Source: Psychroflexus salis
GTDB lineage: Bacteria; Bacteroidota; Bacteroidia; Flavobacteriales; Flavobacteriaceae
Direction of reading: 5' to 3'
DNA length: 64,000 nucleotides
NCBI RefSeq assembly: GCF_014640175.1
Contig: NZ_BMGL01000010.1
Span: 90,960-154,959, forward strand
In this document: one piece after another, positions 16,900 to 24,472 of the stretch
Position numbering within the stretch: the stretch's first letter is position 1
Layout of the letters: each line of letters begins with the position of its first letter
Position numbers and translations under genes: made by a program
Notes under the pieces: generated by a model
What the model saw: the letters and a program-made list of their open reading frames with translations, nothing else
What the model was told of the DNA's origin: nothing
Databases searched by the model: none

Positions 16900-18087
16900 A
16901 TGAACAATACATTATCTGATAAAGTAAATAGCCTAGAAACTTCTGCAACCCTTGCTATGGCTGCAAAAGCTAGAGAGCTAAAAAGTCAAGGAAAAGATAT
17001 CATTGGCTTAAGTTTAGGTGAACCCGATTTTAATACACCCCAATTTATAAAAGACGCAGCTAAACAAGCTATTGATGAGAATTATCATGCTTACACCCCA
17101 GTAGATGGCTATGCAGATTTAAAAAAAAGCATTCAACAAAAATTTAAACGAGATAATAATTTAGATTATCAACCATCTCAGATTGTTGTTTCTACAGGTG
17201 CAAAACAATCTTTATATAATGTTGCCAATGCCATTTTAAATCCTGGAGACGAAGTTGTTTTACCTTGTCCGTATTGGGTTAGTTATCGCGATATTGTGCA
17301 ATTAACTGGTGCAAAAGCAATAGAAGTTTCTACAAGCTTAGAAACCGACTTTAAAATGACCGCAGAGCAGCTGGAGCAAGCCATATCTCCCAATACAAAA
17401 ATGCTTTGGTATAGCTCTCCTTGTAATCCTTCTGGCTCTGTATACAGTGAAAAAGAATTACGTGCTTTAGCAGAAGTTTTAAAAAAACATCCACAAATTG
17501 TTGTTGTAAGTGATGAAATTTACGAACATATTAATTTCTCTGAAGAAAAATTTTCTATGGCAGAAATTGATTTTATGAAAGAAAGAACGGTTACCGTTAA
17601 TGGTGTTTCTAAAGCTTACTCCATGACGGGTTGGCGAATTGGTTATATTGGCGCACCAGAATATATTGCTAAGGCCTGTACAAAATTACAAGGCCAAGTT
17701 ACAAGCGGAGCAAACTGTATAGCACAACGTGCAGTTATTGCTGCTTTAGATGCGCCTATTAGCGAAATTAAATTTATGATTGACAAATTTAAAGAACGAA
17801 GAAAATTAGTTCTAGATTTAGTTGAAGACATAAAAGGTTTTACATCAAATGTTCCTGAAGGCGCTTTTTATGTTTTTCCTAATGTAAGCGATTTTTTTGG
17901 AAAAACTATTGGCAAACATGAAATTAATAATGCATCTGACTTTAGCTTGTTTTTACTAGAAGTAGCCAATGTGGCTACTGTTACTGGTGAAGCTTTTGGA
18001 AATCCAAATTGTATACGTATTTCGTATGCAGCTAGTGAAGTAGATATTAAAGAAGCCTTTAAACGAATAAAATTAGCTTTAACTTAA
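16900..18087 (+). CDS. Class I/II aminotransferase, aspartate-aminotransferase type
   Basis: The 395-residue PLP enzyme has the class I pattern: LGEPDFNTP near the N-terminus, STGAKQSLYNV, CPYWVSY, SPCNPSG, VVSDEIYEHI, the PLP lysine K238 in VSKAYSMTGWRIGY, and the carboxylate-binding arginine in NCIRISYA. This is typical of aspartate aminotransferases of the AspB/AspC subgroup, which move the amino group between aspartate and 2-oxoglutarate. It follows the desaturase gene closely, and a terminator lies downstream. Substrate choice within the subgroup (aspartate, aromatic, or prephenate) is not certain. Confidence 0.93.
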   Translation: MNNTLSDKVNSLETSATLAMAAKARELKSQGKDIIGLSLGEPDFNTPQFIKDAAKQAIDENYHAYTPVDGYADLKKSIQQKFKRDNNLDYQPSQIVVSTGAKQSLYNVANAILNPGDEVVLPCPYWVSYRDIVQLTGAKAIEVSTSLETDFKMTAEQLEQAISPNTKMLWYSSPCNPSGSVYSEKELRALAEVLKKHPQIVVVSDEIYEHINFSEEKFSMAEIDFMKERTVTVNGVSKAYSMTGWRIGYIGAPEYIAKACTKLQGQVTSGANCIAQRAVIAALDAPISEIKFMIDKFKERRKLVLDLVEDIKGFTSNVPEGAFYVFPNVSDFFGKTIGKHEINNASDFSLFLLEVANVATVTGEAFGNPNCIRISYAASEVDIKEAFKRIKLALT

Positions 18088-18134
18088 AAATTTAAACTTC
18101 AACAATTTATTTAATAAAGTTGTTCTATATTATT

Positions 18135-18176
18135 AAAAAACAGCCTGATAATAAATTTCAAGCTGTTTTTTTTTAA
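18135..18176. terminator. Bidirectional terminator between convergent genes
   Basis: AAAAAACAGC pairs with GCTGTTTTTT around an AT-rich loop, with A and T runs on the outer sides. It lies between the convergent aminotransferase and TraB/GumN-like genes and can serve both. Confidence 0.7.
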
Positions 18177-18202
18177 AAGATTAATTTGTAATTAGTTACT
18201 GA

Positions 18203-19071
18203 TTATTCAGGCATTACAGCTTCAACTGAATACCCTTTGGTTCTTAGTAATTGAATCACTCCTTTTTCACCAATTAAATGAAGTGCGCCAAAACCAATAA
18301 AACTCGGTTTATCCTGGCACATTTTTTCAATTATAGGTATCCAATTTTCATTTCGGTTATCGAGAATTTCAAAATTGTAGTTGGACATTAGACTTTTGTC
18401 TTTTGCAAAAGACTTTTCTAACTCCTTTAAATTTTCATCTTCATAGGCTTTTACTAATTCATCGAATTGTCTTTCATATAATTTGTTGGTGTCTTTAGCC
18501 ATCTTAATTAAGTCTGTAATTTGTTCTTCAATAGGTATAGCATCAAAAATTGCCATCTGATCTTCTATCGTTTCTAAACCTATAATAGGAAGTTTTTTTA
18601 GCTGGGCTTGATGCAAAAGCAACATATCATAAGCTTGGGGCAATGAGCAATCAAGCATAGTTGGTACGAGCATGCTTTGTAGTATAAATGGTTTTAAACG
18701 TTTCAGCATTTCATAATTTATCGTCTTTATGTTTTCGGATAAAAAGGAATAAAGTACTTGCTTATCTTCTTCATTAACAAAGTCCATTACAGCTTTTCCA
18801 TCTTTTATATACATCATTTGCATCATTTTTACTTGCATGCTTGTATCGGACAAATCAATTTCTAAAGCTAACTGCTTTGTTTTATTTAGAGCATCTAAAA
18901 CCCTTGGTTTTAGTTTGGTATTGCAGGTGGCGTGTAAGGTTCCGAACAAGTATGAATGACTGCTAAGCCCATTCCCAGAAATTTTCCATAATAAACTCGA
19001 TTCTAATTCTAGTGCTTTAAATGTAATTGCACTTAAAAAAAACCCAAAAGGATTATAAATTTAATTTTCAT
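18203..19071 (-). CDS. TraB/GumN family protein, split by an apparent frameshift
   Basis: The long reading frame (stop at 18203) carries the TraB/GumN motifs LFGTLHAT near its start, LALEID, and FIGFGALHLIGEKGV near its end. It lacks an ATG before these motifs. Upstream on the minus strand, an ATG at 19071 opens MKIKFIILLGF, a good signal peptide start, but reaches a stop after a run of eight T (19042-19035). With one extra T the frame joins to LSAITFKALELESSLLWKISGNGLSSHSY and then the main frame. This gives the family's usual signal peptide and SLLWKISG start. The break may be a sequencing error, a slippage site or a real inactivation. Confidence 0.8.
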
Positions 19072-19090
19072 AATTTTAATCTTAAGATTG

Positions 19091-19696
19091 CTATAAATCT
19101 AAATCTTCAAGTTGCTTATAATTTTTATATAATTTTCGAGTTAAAAATCCATACAATAATTGATAAAATAGCCAAATAATCGCAATAAACAAAAGCATTA
19201 TTCCGAACATTATACCAATAAATATCCAAATGTTTAAGTTTTGGAATTCTTGCAAATTGGTAATTACAAAATAATTCATCACCATAAAACTAAGGGCAAA
19301 ATAAACAATATTAAACCAAACGTAACACTTTACTGTTTTACGGGTTGTAAGTATTTTTTTCATTAATCGTTTAGCATCATCTGTAATTTTGATTTTTTGA
19401 TAGTTGTAAAAGAAAATTGCAATAAAACCAATTATAACAACATAATTAATAATTAATATGAGTTGGTATAAAAGTTCTACACCTGCTTTTTCAAAAATAT
19501 CGTTATAGCCTTGAAAACTACTAAAAACTTCAAGTCCAATCCAAAAAGCAAATTCTAATAAGCTTATAAAGAAAATCCATTTTACTAATGAAGATGATTT
19601 CTTTTTTAACATAGCGCAAATTTCTTCAGTTTTAAACTGTGGCAAACTTGCTTCCTGCTTTTTCCAATCTTGTTTTAAAATATCTAATTCTTCCAT
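19091..19696 (-). CDS. Membrane protein paired with the ECF sigma factor (possible anti-sigma)
   Basis: The 201-residue protein has a short charged N-terminal part (LDILKQDWKKQEASLPQFKTEEICAM) and four predicted membrane helices (about residues 37-58, 74-98, 124-144 and 152-180). Its ATG follows the sigma factor stop codon directly (TAAATG), so the pair is co-translated. Homologues in flavobacteria always follow an ECF sigma gene and are often given an unsupported carotene monooxygenase label. The cytoplasmic N-terminal segment could hold the sigma factor as an anti-sigma would; this is inferred from position only. Confidence 0.65.
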   Translation of the reverse strand: MEELDILKQDWKKQEASLPQFKTEEICAMLKKKSSSLVKWIFFISLLEFAFWIGLEVFSSFQGYNDIFEKAGVELLYQLILIINYVVIIGFIAIFFYNYQKIKITDDAKRLMKKILTTRKTVKCYVWFNIVYFALSFMVMNYFVITNLQEFQNLNIWIFIGIMFGIMLLFIAIIWLFYQLLYGFLTRKLYKNYKQLEDLDL

Positions 19697-20194
19697 TTAA
19701 TCTATGCTTAACAGCTCTTTCAGCTTTTTCTTAACTCGATTCATCTTCACTCTTGCGTTTACTTCAGATATCCCTAGAGTTTCTGAAATTTCTGTATAAT
19801 TTTTATCTTCTAGATATAGAAAAACTAATGCTTTATCTATATCGTTTAATTCTTTAATGGCCTGATACATTAATTTTAAATTTTGCTCGGTTGTATCGTC
19901 GTATTCTTCTGCTTTAATTTTAAAAGCATACTGATCCCATTCTTGAGTTTTAATACGTCTTTTTTGCTTTCGATATAGTGTTATAGCTGTATTTAATGCA
20001 ACCCTATACATCCATGTGCTGAATTTAGCATCGCCCCTAAATTTGGGGTAAGCTTTCCATAATTGAATGGTGATTTCTTGAAATAAATCTTTGTGTTCAG
20101 CTTCACCAGTAGCATAAATTCGGCAAATTTTATGCGCGATGTTCTGGTTGGCTTCCAGCTTTTTTACAAATTCTTTTTCTATTGCTTTGTTCAC
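19697..20194 (-). CDS. ECF RNA polymerase sigma factor
   Basis: The 165-residue protein has sigma-70 region 2 (HKDLFQEITIQLWKAYPKFRGDAKFSTWMYRVALNTAI) and a region 4 helix-turn-helix (YTEISETLGISEVNARVKMNRVKKKLKELL). No region 3 separates them, which is the ECF arrangement. The start is a GTG at 20194; no ATG is available before region 2. It is transcribed first in a pair with a membrane protein that may hold it inactive. The regulon cannot be told. Confidence 0.93.
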   Translation of the reverse strand: MNKAIEKEFVKKLEANQNIAHKICRIYATGEAEHKDLFQEITIQLWKAYPKFRGDAKFSTWMYRVALNTAITLYRKQKRRIKTQEWDQYAFKIKAEEYDDTTEQNLKLMYQAIKELNDIDKALVFLYLEDKNYTEISETLGISEVNARVKMNRVKKKLKELLSID

Positions 20195-20433
20195 AAAAAT
20201 AAATTTCGATTAGTTAGTCTTGTAAATTAACTAAATGTTACAAACTTCATTTAGCAATTGACTAAAACATTCTATGTAAAAGTCGCAAATTGATAAAAAA
20301 TTCTAATCTCTTCAATTATATAATAAGAATTCCTAAAAAATAACAAAAGTATTTCAATAACAGTATAAAAAGTGGTTTATAGGATACAAAAAAATTATCT
20401 TTACCCGTAAATTTATCAACACATATAGTACCT

Positions 20434-21498
20434 ATGAAAAAACATAATTTTAGTGCTGGTCCGTGCATTTTACCGCAAGAAGTATTTCAGAAAGCATCTC
20501 AGGCGGTTTTAGATTTAGATAATTCTGGTCTATCAATATTGGAAATTTCACATCGGAGTAAAGCCTTTGTCGAAGTTATGGACAAAGCGCAAAGCTTAGC
20601 TTTAGAACACCTAAAACTTCCAAAAGATGAATATCAGGTTCTATTTTTGCAAGGTGGTGCAAGTATGCAATTTATTATGTCTGCCTTTAATTTAATGCAA
20701 ACAAAAGCCGCTTATTTAGATACTGGAGCTTGGTCTGCTAAGGCTGTTAAAGAAGCTAACTTGTTGGGTAAAGTAGATGTTATGGCTTCATCTAAAGATA
20801 AAAATTACAATTATATTCCAAAGGATTATGAAATTCCTAAAGATGTAGATTATTTTCATTGCACGAGTAATAATACCATATTTGGAACACAAATGAAGCA
20901 TTTTCCAAAAGTTGATGCTCCTGTGGTTTGCGATATGAGTAGTGATATTTTTTCTAGGGATATTGATTTTTCTTATTTTGATGTAATTTATGCTGGTGCT
21001 CAAAAAAACATGGGTCCAGCTGGAGCTACTTTAGTGGCGGTAAAAAAATCTTGCTTAGGTAAAGTTGACCGTAAAATCCCTTCTATGCTAGACTACCAAG
21101 TACATGCTGCTAAGGATAGTATGTTTAATACTCCACCTGTTTTTTCTGTTTATGTGTCTATGCTAACTCTAGAATGGTTAAAAGCACAAGGAGGTGTAAA
21201 AGCTATTGAGAAACAAAACAAAGCTAAAGCCGATGCTATGTATGCTGAGATTGATAGGAATCCATTATTTACTGGTTTTGCAGCAAAAGAAGATCGTTCA
21301 ATGATGAACGCAACCTTTAACCTAACAGACGAAAGTTTAAAAGATAAATTTAATAATTTACTTGTTGAAGCTGGTGTTAATGGTTTAAATGGTCATCGAA
21401 GTGTTGGTGGTTATCGCGCATCGATGTATAACGCACTGCCTTTAGAAAGTGTTCAGGTTGTGGTTAAAGCCATGCAAGAATTAGAAAAACAAGCTTAA
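20434..21498 (+). CDS. serC: Phosphoserine aminotransferase
   Basis: SerC converts 3-phosphohydroxypyruvate to phosphoserine in serine synthesis. The 354-residue protein starts HNFSAGPCILP, has the SISEISHRS-like LEISHRSKAF, FLQGGASMQF, and the PLP lysine K191 in YAGAQKNMGPAG. It ends with GHRSVGGYRASMYNA, the conserved substrate-binding part. The dehydrogenase of the preceding step is encoded 26 bases downstream, forming a serine operon. A near-consensus -7 element (TATCTTTA) lies about 30 bases upstream. Confidence 0.97.
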   Translation: MKKHNFSAGPCILPQEVFQKASQAVLDLDNSGLSILEISHRSKAFVEVMDKAQSLALEHLKLPKDEYQVLFLQGGASMQFIMSAFNLMQTKAAYLDTGAWSAKAVKEANLLGKVDVMASSKDKNYNYIPKDYEIPKDVDYFHCTSNNTIFGTQMKHFPKVDAPVVCDMSSDIFSRDIDFSYFDVIYAGAQKNMGPAGATLVAVKKSCLGKVDRKIPSMLDYQVHAAKDSMFNTPPVFSVYVSMLTLEWLKAQGGVKAIEKQNKAKADAMYAEIDRNPLFTGFAAKEDRSMMNATFNLTDESLKDKFNNLLVEAGVNGLNGHRSVGGYRASMYNALPLESVQVVVKAMQELEKQA

Positions 21499-21524
21499 TT
21501 ACTAAAAATAAAATATTATTTAAA

Positions 21525-22478
21525 ATGAAAATATTAGCCAACGACGGGATTTCGCAAAGCGGTGTTGATTTATTAGAAAAAAATGGACACGAAATAATCT
21601 TAACTAAAGTAGCCCAAGAACAATTAGAACATTACATAAATACGCATTTAGTAGATGCTATTTTAGTAAGAAGCGCAACGAAAGTAAGAAAAGATTTAAT
21701 TGAAGCTTGTCCAAGTTTAAAGCTTATTGGCCGTGGTGGCGTAGGTTTAGACAATATAGATGTAGCTTATGCAAAAAGCAAAGGTTTAAAGGTTATCAAT
21801 ACACCTGCTGCATCTTCTGAAAGTGTTGCAGAATTGGTTCTAGCACATATGTTAAGCGGAGCGAGACAATTAAATAAATCCAACAGAGAAATGCCTTTAG
21901 AAGGCGACTCCAAGTTTAAAGAATTGAAAAAAGCATATGCTAAAGGAATAGAACTTTCTGGAAAAACTCTAGGCATTATCGGCATTGGAAGGATTGGCCA
22001 GACTTTAGCAAAAAAGGCAATTGGCTTGGGAATGAAGGTGGTAGTTACCGACCAATTTATTGATACAGTAGATGTTGAATTGGACTTTTTTGATGGACAA
22101 AAAATTTCGTTTAATTTAAAAAGCATTAGTTTAGATGCTTTATTAAAACAAGCTGATTTTGTAAGTTTACATGTTCCAGCTCAAAAAGATTATATTCTTG
22201 GTGCTAAAGAGTTTGAAATGATGAAGAATACTGCTGCAATTGTTAATACGGCTCGTGGTGGCGTAGTAGATGAAAAAGCATTATTAGAAGCTTTAAAAGA
22301 TAAAAAATTAGGCTTTGCAGCTTTAGATGTTTTTGAAGAAGAACCAACTCCACCCATAAAGCTTTTAATGTGTCCTGATTTATCTTTGAGTCCTCACATT
22401 GGCGGTGCAACCTTAGAAGCACAAGATCGAATTGGTACAGAGTTGGCCGAACAAATTATTGAATTTGCTAAACATTAA
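21525..22478 (+). CDS. serA: D-2-hydroxyacid dehydrogenase, probably phosphoglycerate dehydrogenase
   Basis: The 317-residue protein is a D-isomer 2-hydroxyacid dehydrogenase with the NAD-binding [16 protein letters not shown] and the catalytic arginine, glutamate and histidine in [17 protein letters not shown] and SPHIGGAT. It lacks the C-terminal ACT or other regulatory domain of long SerA. Its position directly after serC makes 3-phosphoglycerate oxidation, the first step of serine synthesis, very likely. The lack of an ACT domain means serine feedback by that route is not expected. Confidence 0.88.
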   Translation: MKILANDGISQSGVDLLEKNGHEIILTKVAQEQLEHYINTHLVDAILVRSATKVRKDLIEACPSLKLIGRGGVGLDNIDVAYAKSKGLKVINTPAASSESVAELVLAHMLSGARQLNKSNREMPLEGDSKFKELKKAYAKGIELSGKTLGIIGIGRIGQTLAKKAIGLGMKVVVTDQFIDTVDVELDFFDGQKISFNLKSISLDALLKQADFVSLHVPAQKDYILGAKEFEMMKNTAAIVNTARGGVVDEKALLEALKDKKLGFAALDVFEEEPTPPIKLLMCPDLSLSPHIGGATLEAQDRIGTELAEQIIEFAKH

Positions 22479-22481
22479 AAA

Positions 22482-23258
22482 ATGAAAACACTATTTGCTT
22501 TTTTCTGCCTTTACATATCTTTTAATTTGACATGTTACAGCCAAATACAACAAGGTGAAGCATCCTATTATAAGGATGTTTTTGAAGGCAGAAAAACTGC
22601 AAATGGAGAAATATTTCAACAAAATTTATTAACGGCAGCTCATCGGTCGCTTGCTTTTGGATCTATTGTAAAATTAACCAATAGAGCTAACGGAAAATCG
22701 GTTGAAGTTCGCATTAACGATCGGGGTCCCTACATTCGTAACCGAATTGTTGATGTAACCAAGTCGGTTGCAGTTGAATTAGATTTTATAGATACGGGTG
22801 TAGCCGAAGTTGAATTAGAAGTAATTTCTTTTGGAAACTCACATCCTACTCCATCTAATCTTCCTTTAGAAGATGAAGAAGATCAAATAGCCCATAATGC
22901 AAAGTCTCCAGTTAACAAAATCGAAGATAATATCAGTTTAGAGCAAAAATTACTATCTCAAATTAACAATGCTTCTGCAACAGAACTCTATTTTAATGTA
23001 AGAGCTGAACCGGTAAAACCTGATTTTTATGCTGTGCAAATTGCAAGTTTTGCAGATGCTTCAAACGCTTTAAATTTAGGATTAGAACTTGAAAAAGCTT
23101 ACCAAGAAGAAGTTACTTTACGTTATAAACTATTAAACGGTAAAGCTTTGTATACATTGGCCTTAGGTCAATTAGCTACTCGATTAGAAACAGAAAAATT
23201 GTTAGTAAACATCAAGACTAATTACCAAGGTGCTTTTATTGTTAACTTAACAAAATAA
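22482..23258 (+). CDS. rlpA: RlpA-like septal ring lytic transglycosylase with SPOR domain
   Basis: The 258-residue protein has a signal peptide (to about residue 21) and an RlpA double-psi beta-barrel with EASYYKDVFEGRKTANGE, the histidine in TAAHRSLAFGSIV and the acid-bearing VRINDRGPY. A Ser/Pro/acidic linker leads to a C-terminal SPOR domain (FYAVQIASFADASNAL ... YTLALGQL). RlpA cleaves denuded glycan strands, and SPOR domains bind these at the division site. It starts 3 bases after the serA-like stop codon. Confidence 0.92.
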   Translation: MKTLFAFFCLYISFNLTCYSQIQQGEASYYKDVFEGRKTANGEIFQQNLLTAAHRSLAFGSIVKLTNRANGKSVEVRINDRGPYIRNRIVDVTKSVAVELDFIDTGVAEVELEVISFGNSHPTPSNLPLEDEEDQIAHNAKSPVNKIEDNISLEQKLLSQINNASATELYFNVRAEPVKPDFYAVQIASFADASNALNLGLELEKAYQEEVTLRYKLLNGKALYTLALGQLATRLETEKLLVNIKTNYQGAFIVNLTK

Positions 23259-23262
23259 AAAG

Positions 23263-23697
23263 ATGAGTATAAAAAAAACATCCCCAATTTTTGTTTTCGT
23301 AAGCATCCTAATGCTTGCACTGTTTTTATCTAATTGTGCAAGTACGAAGTCTAAGTCGTCTACATCATCTTCTCAAAATCAGGAAAAAGATACCATTATA
23401 ATTGAAAACGACAGTTTAAATTACAAACTAGTAATTTTAGATTATGGTTTTGAATCCTGGCTAAAATCTAAATCGCAAAGAAATGATTATACCCAGCAGT
23501 ATCTAGAACAAAAAAATGAAAATTATGTTTTCGAATACAATTCTAGAGTGCGCAATTCCAGAGGCTATGACAAAAATTTATACCAATTTAGTATTGAGTA
23601 CGATCCTGAAACTGATTATGGTTACGATGTAAATTATATGCTTTACCATTACTTTTTATTTTTCGAAGAAAAATACAACCAAAATTTAAGGCGATAA
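23263..23697 (+). CDS. DUF6146-like lipoprotein
   Basis: The 144-residue protein has a lipoprotein signal ending LFLSNC (Cys25), then a Ser/Lys-rich linker (STKSKSSTSSSQ) and a small domain rich in Tyr and Asn (LVILDYGFESWLKSKSQ ... YQFSIEYDPETDYGYDVNYML). This pattern matches the uncharacterised flavobacterial family DUF6146. It lies 4 bases after rlpA and 15 bases before the DUF6787 gene, so it belongs to the same transcription unit. No function is known. Confidence 0.7.
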   Translation: MSIKKTSPIFVFVSILMLALFLSNCASTKSKSSTSSSQNQEKDTIIIENDSLNYKLVILDYGFESWLKSKSQRNDYTQQYLEQKNENYVFEYNSRVRNSRGYDKNLYQFSIEYDPETDYGYDVNYMLYHYFLFFEEKYNQNLRR

Positions 23698-23700
23698 TTG

Positions 23701-23708
23701 TAGTTTTG
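23701..23708 (+). promoter_or_regulatory. Candidate -7 element directly before the DUF6787 gene
   Basis: TAGTTTTG matches TAnnTTTG exactly and ends only 4 bases before the ATG at 23713. A transcript from here would be leaderless or nearly so. Confidence 0.4.
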
Positions 23709-23712
23709 CAGC

Positions 23713-24039
23713 ATGAAAAAATTGAAAGAACGCTGGGGAATTGATTCCAATTTCCAAATTATAATCATCTTCATTGTTTTTAGTATTACTGGCTCAGCAG
23801 CTTTGTTTGTAGGAAAACCTATTTTAGCTTACTTTAACCTTGCTCGAGAAAACTTTCAGGATAATTTCTTGGGTGGTTTTATGTACTATAGTTTACGAAT
23901 TCTTATTATTTTTCCTATATACCAAATTCTATTAGTACTAATTGGTTTCATTTTTGGCCAATTTAAATTCTTTTGGAATTTTGAAAAAAAGATGCTTTCA
24001 CGCTTAGGACTAGGTTTTCTTTTCAACAATGAACATTAA
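23713..24039 (+). CDS. DUF6787-like small membrane protein
   Basis: The 108-residue protein starts MKKLKERWGIDSNFQ, followed by two predicted membrane helices (about residues 16-36 and 58-82) and a C-terminal FWNFEKKMLSRLG segment. This matches the uncharacterised Bacteroidota family DUF6787. It follows the DUF6146-like gene closely but also has its own candidate promoter. Function is unknown. Confidence 0.75.
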   Translation: MKKLKERWGIDSNFQIIIIFIVFSITGSAALFVGKPILAYFNLARENFQDNFLGGFMYYSLRILIIFPIYQILLVLIGFIFGQFKFFWNFEKKMLSRLGLGFLFNNEH

Positions 24040-24086
24040 AATTTACTAAAATTTTAAAAATTGATACTATTCAAATATTATTAATA

Positions 24087-24094
24087 TACTTTTG
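24087..24094 (+). promoter_or_regulatory. Candidate -7 promoter element of the TonB-receptor operon
   Basis: TACTTTTG matches TAnnTTTG and lies 17 bases before the TTG start at 24112. A TTG at 24061-24063 sits 23 bases upstream of the box, slightly longer than the usual -33 spacing. Confidence 0.5.
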
Positions 24095-24111
24095 TAAAAC
24101 ATATTTTTAAT

Positions 24112-24426
24112 TTGAGACTTATTAAATTTCTTTCTTTTATTTGCGCTTTCCTTGCATTGGTTAACATTACCGACGTGCATGCACTTTCGCATTTAATAGA
24201 AGGTGATGATCATACTCAAATTGAAAATTGTGATGTTTGTGAAGAGTTTGTTGTTAGCTCAACCGAAGATGAAAACACGAATGCCTTAATACCAAACTTT
24301 AACTACTCTTCTACACCAAATTTTTCTGAACTTTTTACCGCTTTCATATCTACAGAAAGCTTTAGTTTGTTACCACAGAAATCGCTGGGTAAATACTTTA
24401 ATAAACCACCACCACATACAATTTAA
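24112..24426 (+). CDS. Small exported His/Cys-bearing protein before a TonB receptor
   Basis: The 104-residue protein uses a TTG start because no ATG exists in frame. It has a signal peptide (RLIKFLSFICAFLALVNITDVHA), then a potential metal-binding stretch LSHLIEGDDHTQIENCDVCEEFV with two His and a CxxC. The C-terminus ends KPPPHTI. Similar small proteins precede metal-type TonB receptors in flavobacteria, which suggests a metal shuttle or sensor in the periplasm. It starts an operon with the TonB receptor 46 bases downstream. The family is not formally known to me. Confidence 0.6.
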   Translation: MRLIKFLSFICAFLALVNITDVHALSHLIEGDDHTQIENCDVCEEFVVSSTEDENTNALIPNFNYSSTPNFSELFTAFISTESFSLLPQKSLGKYFNKPPPHTI

Positions 24427-24472
24427 CAATTCTAGTTTCTGATTTAGACTTAAGTTAATTTGTATTTTATTT

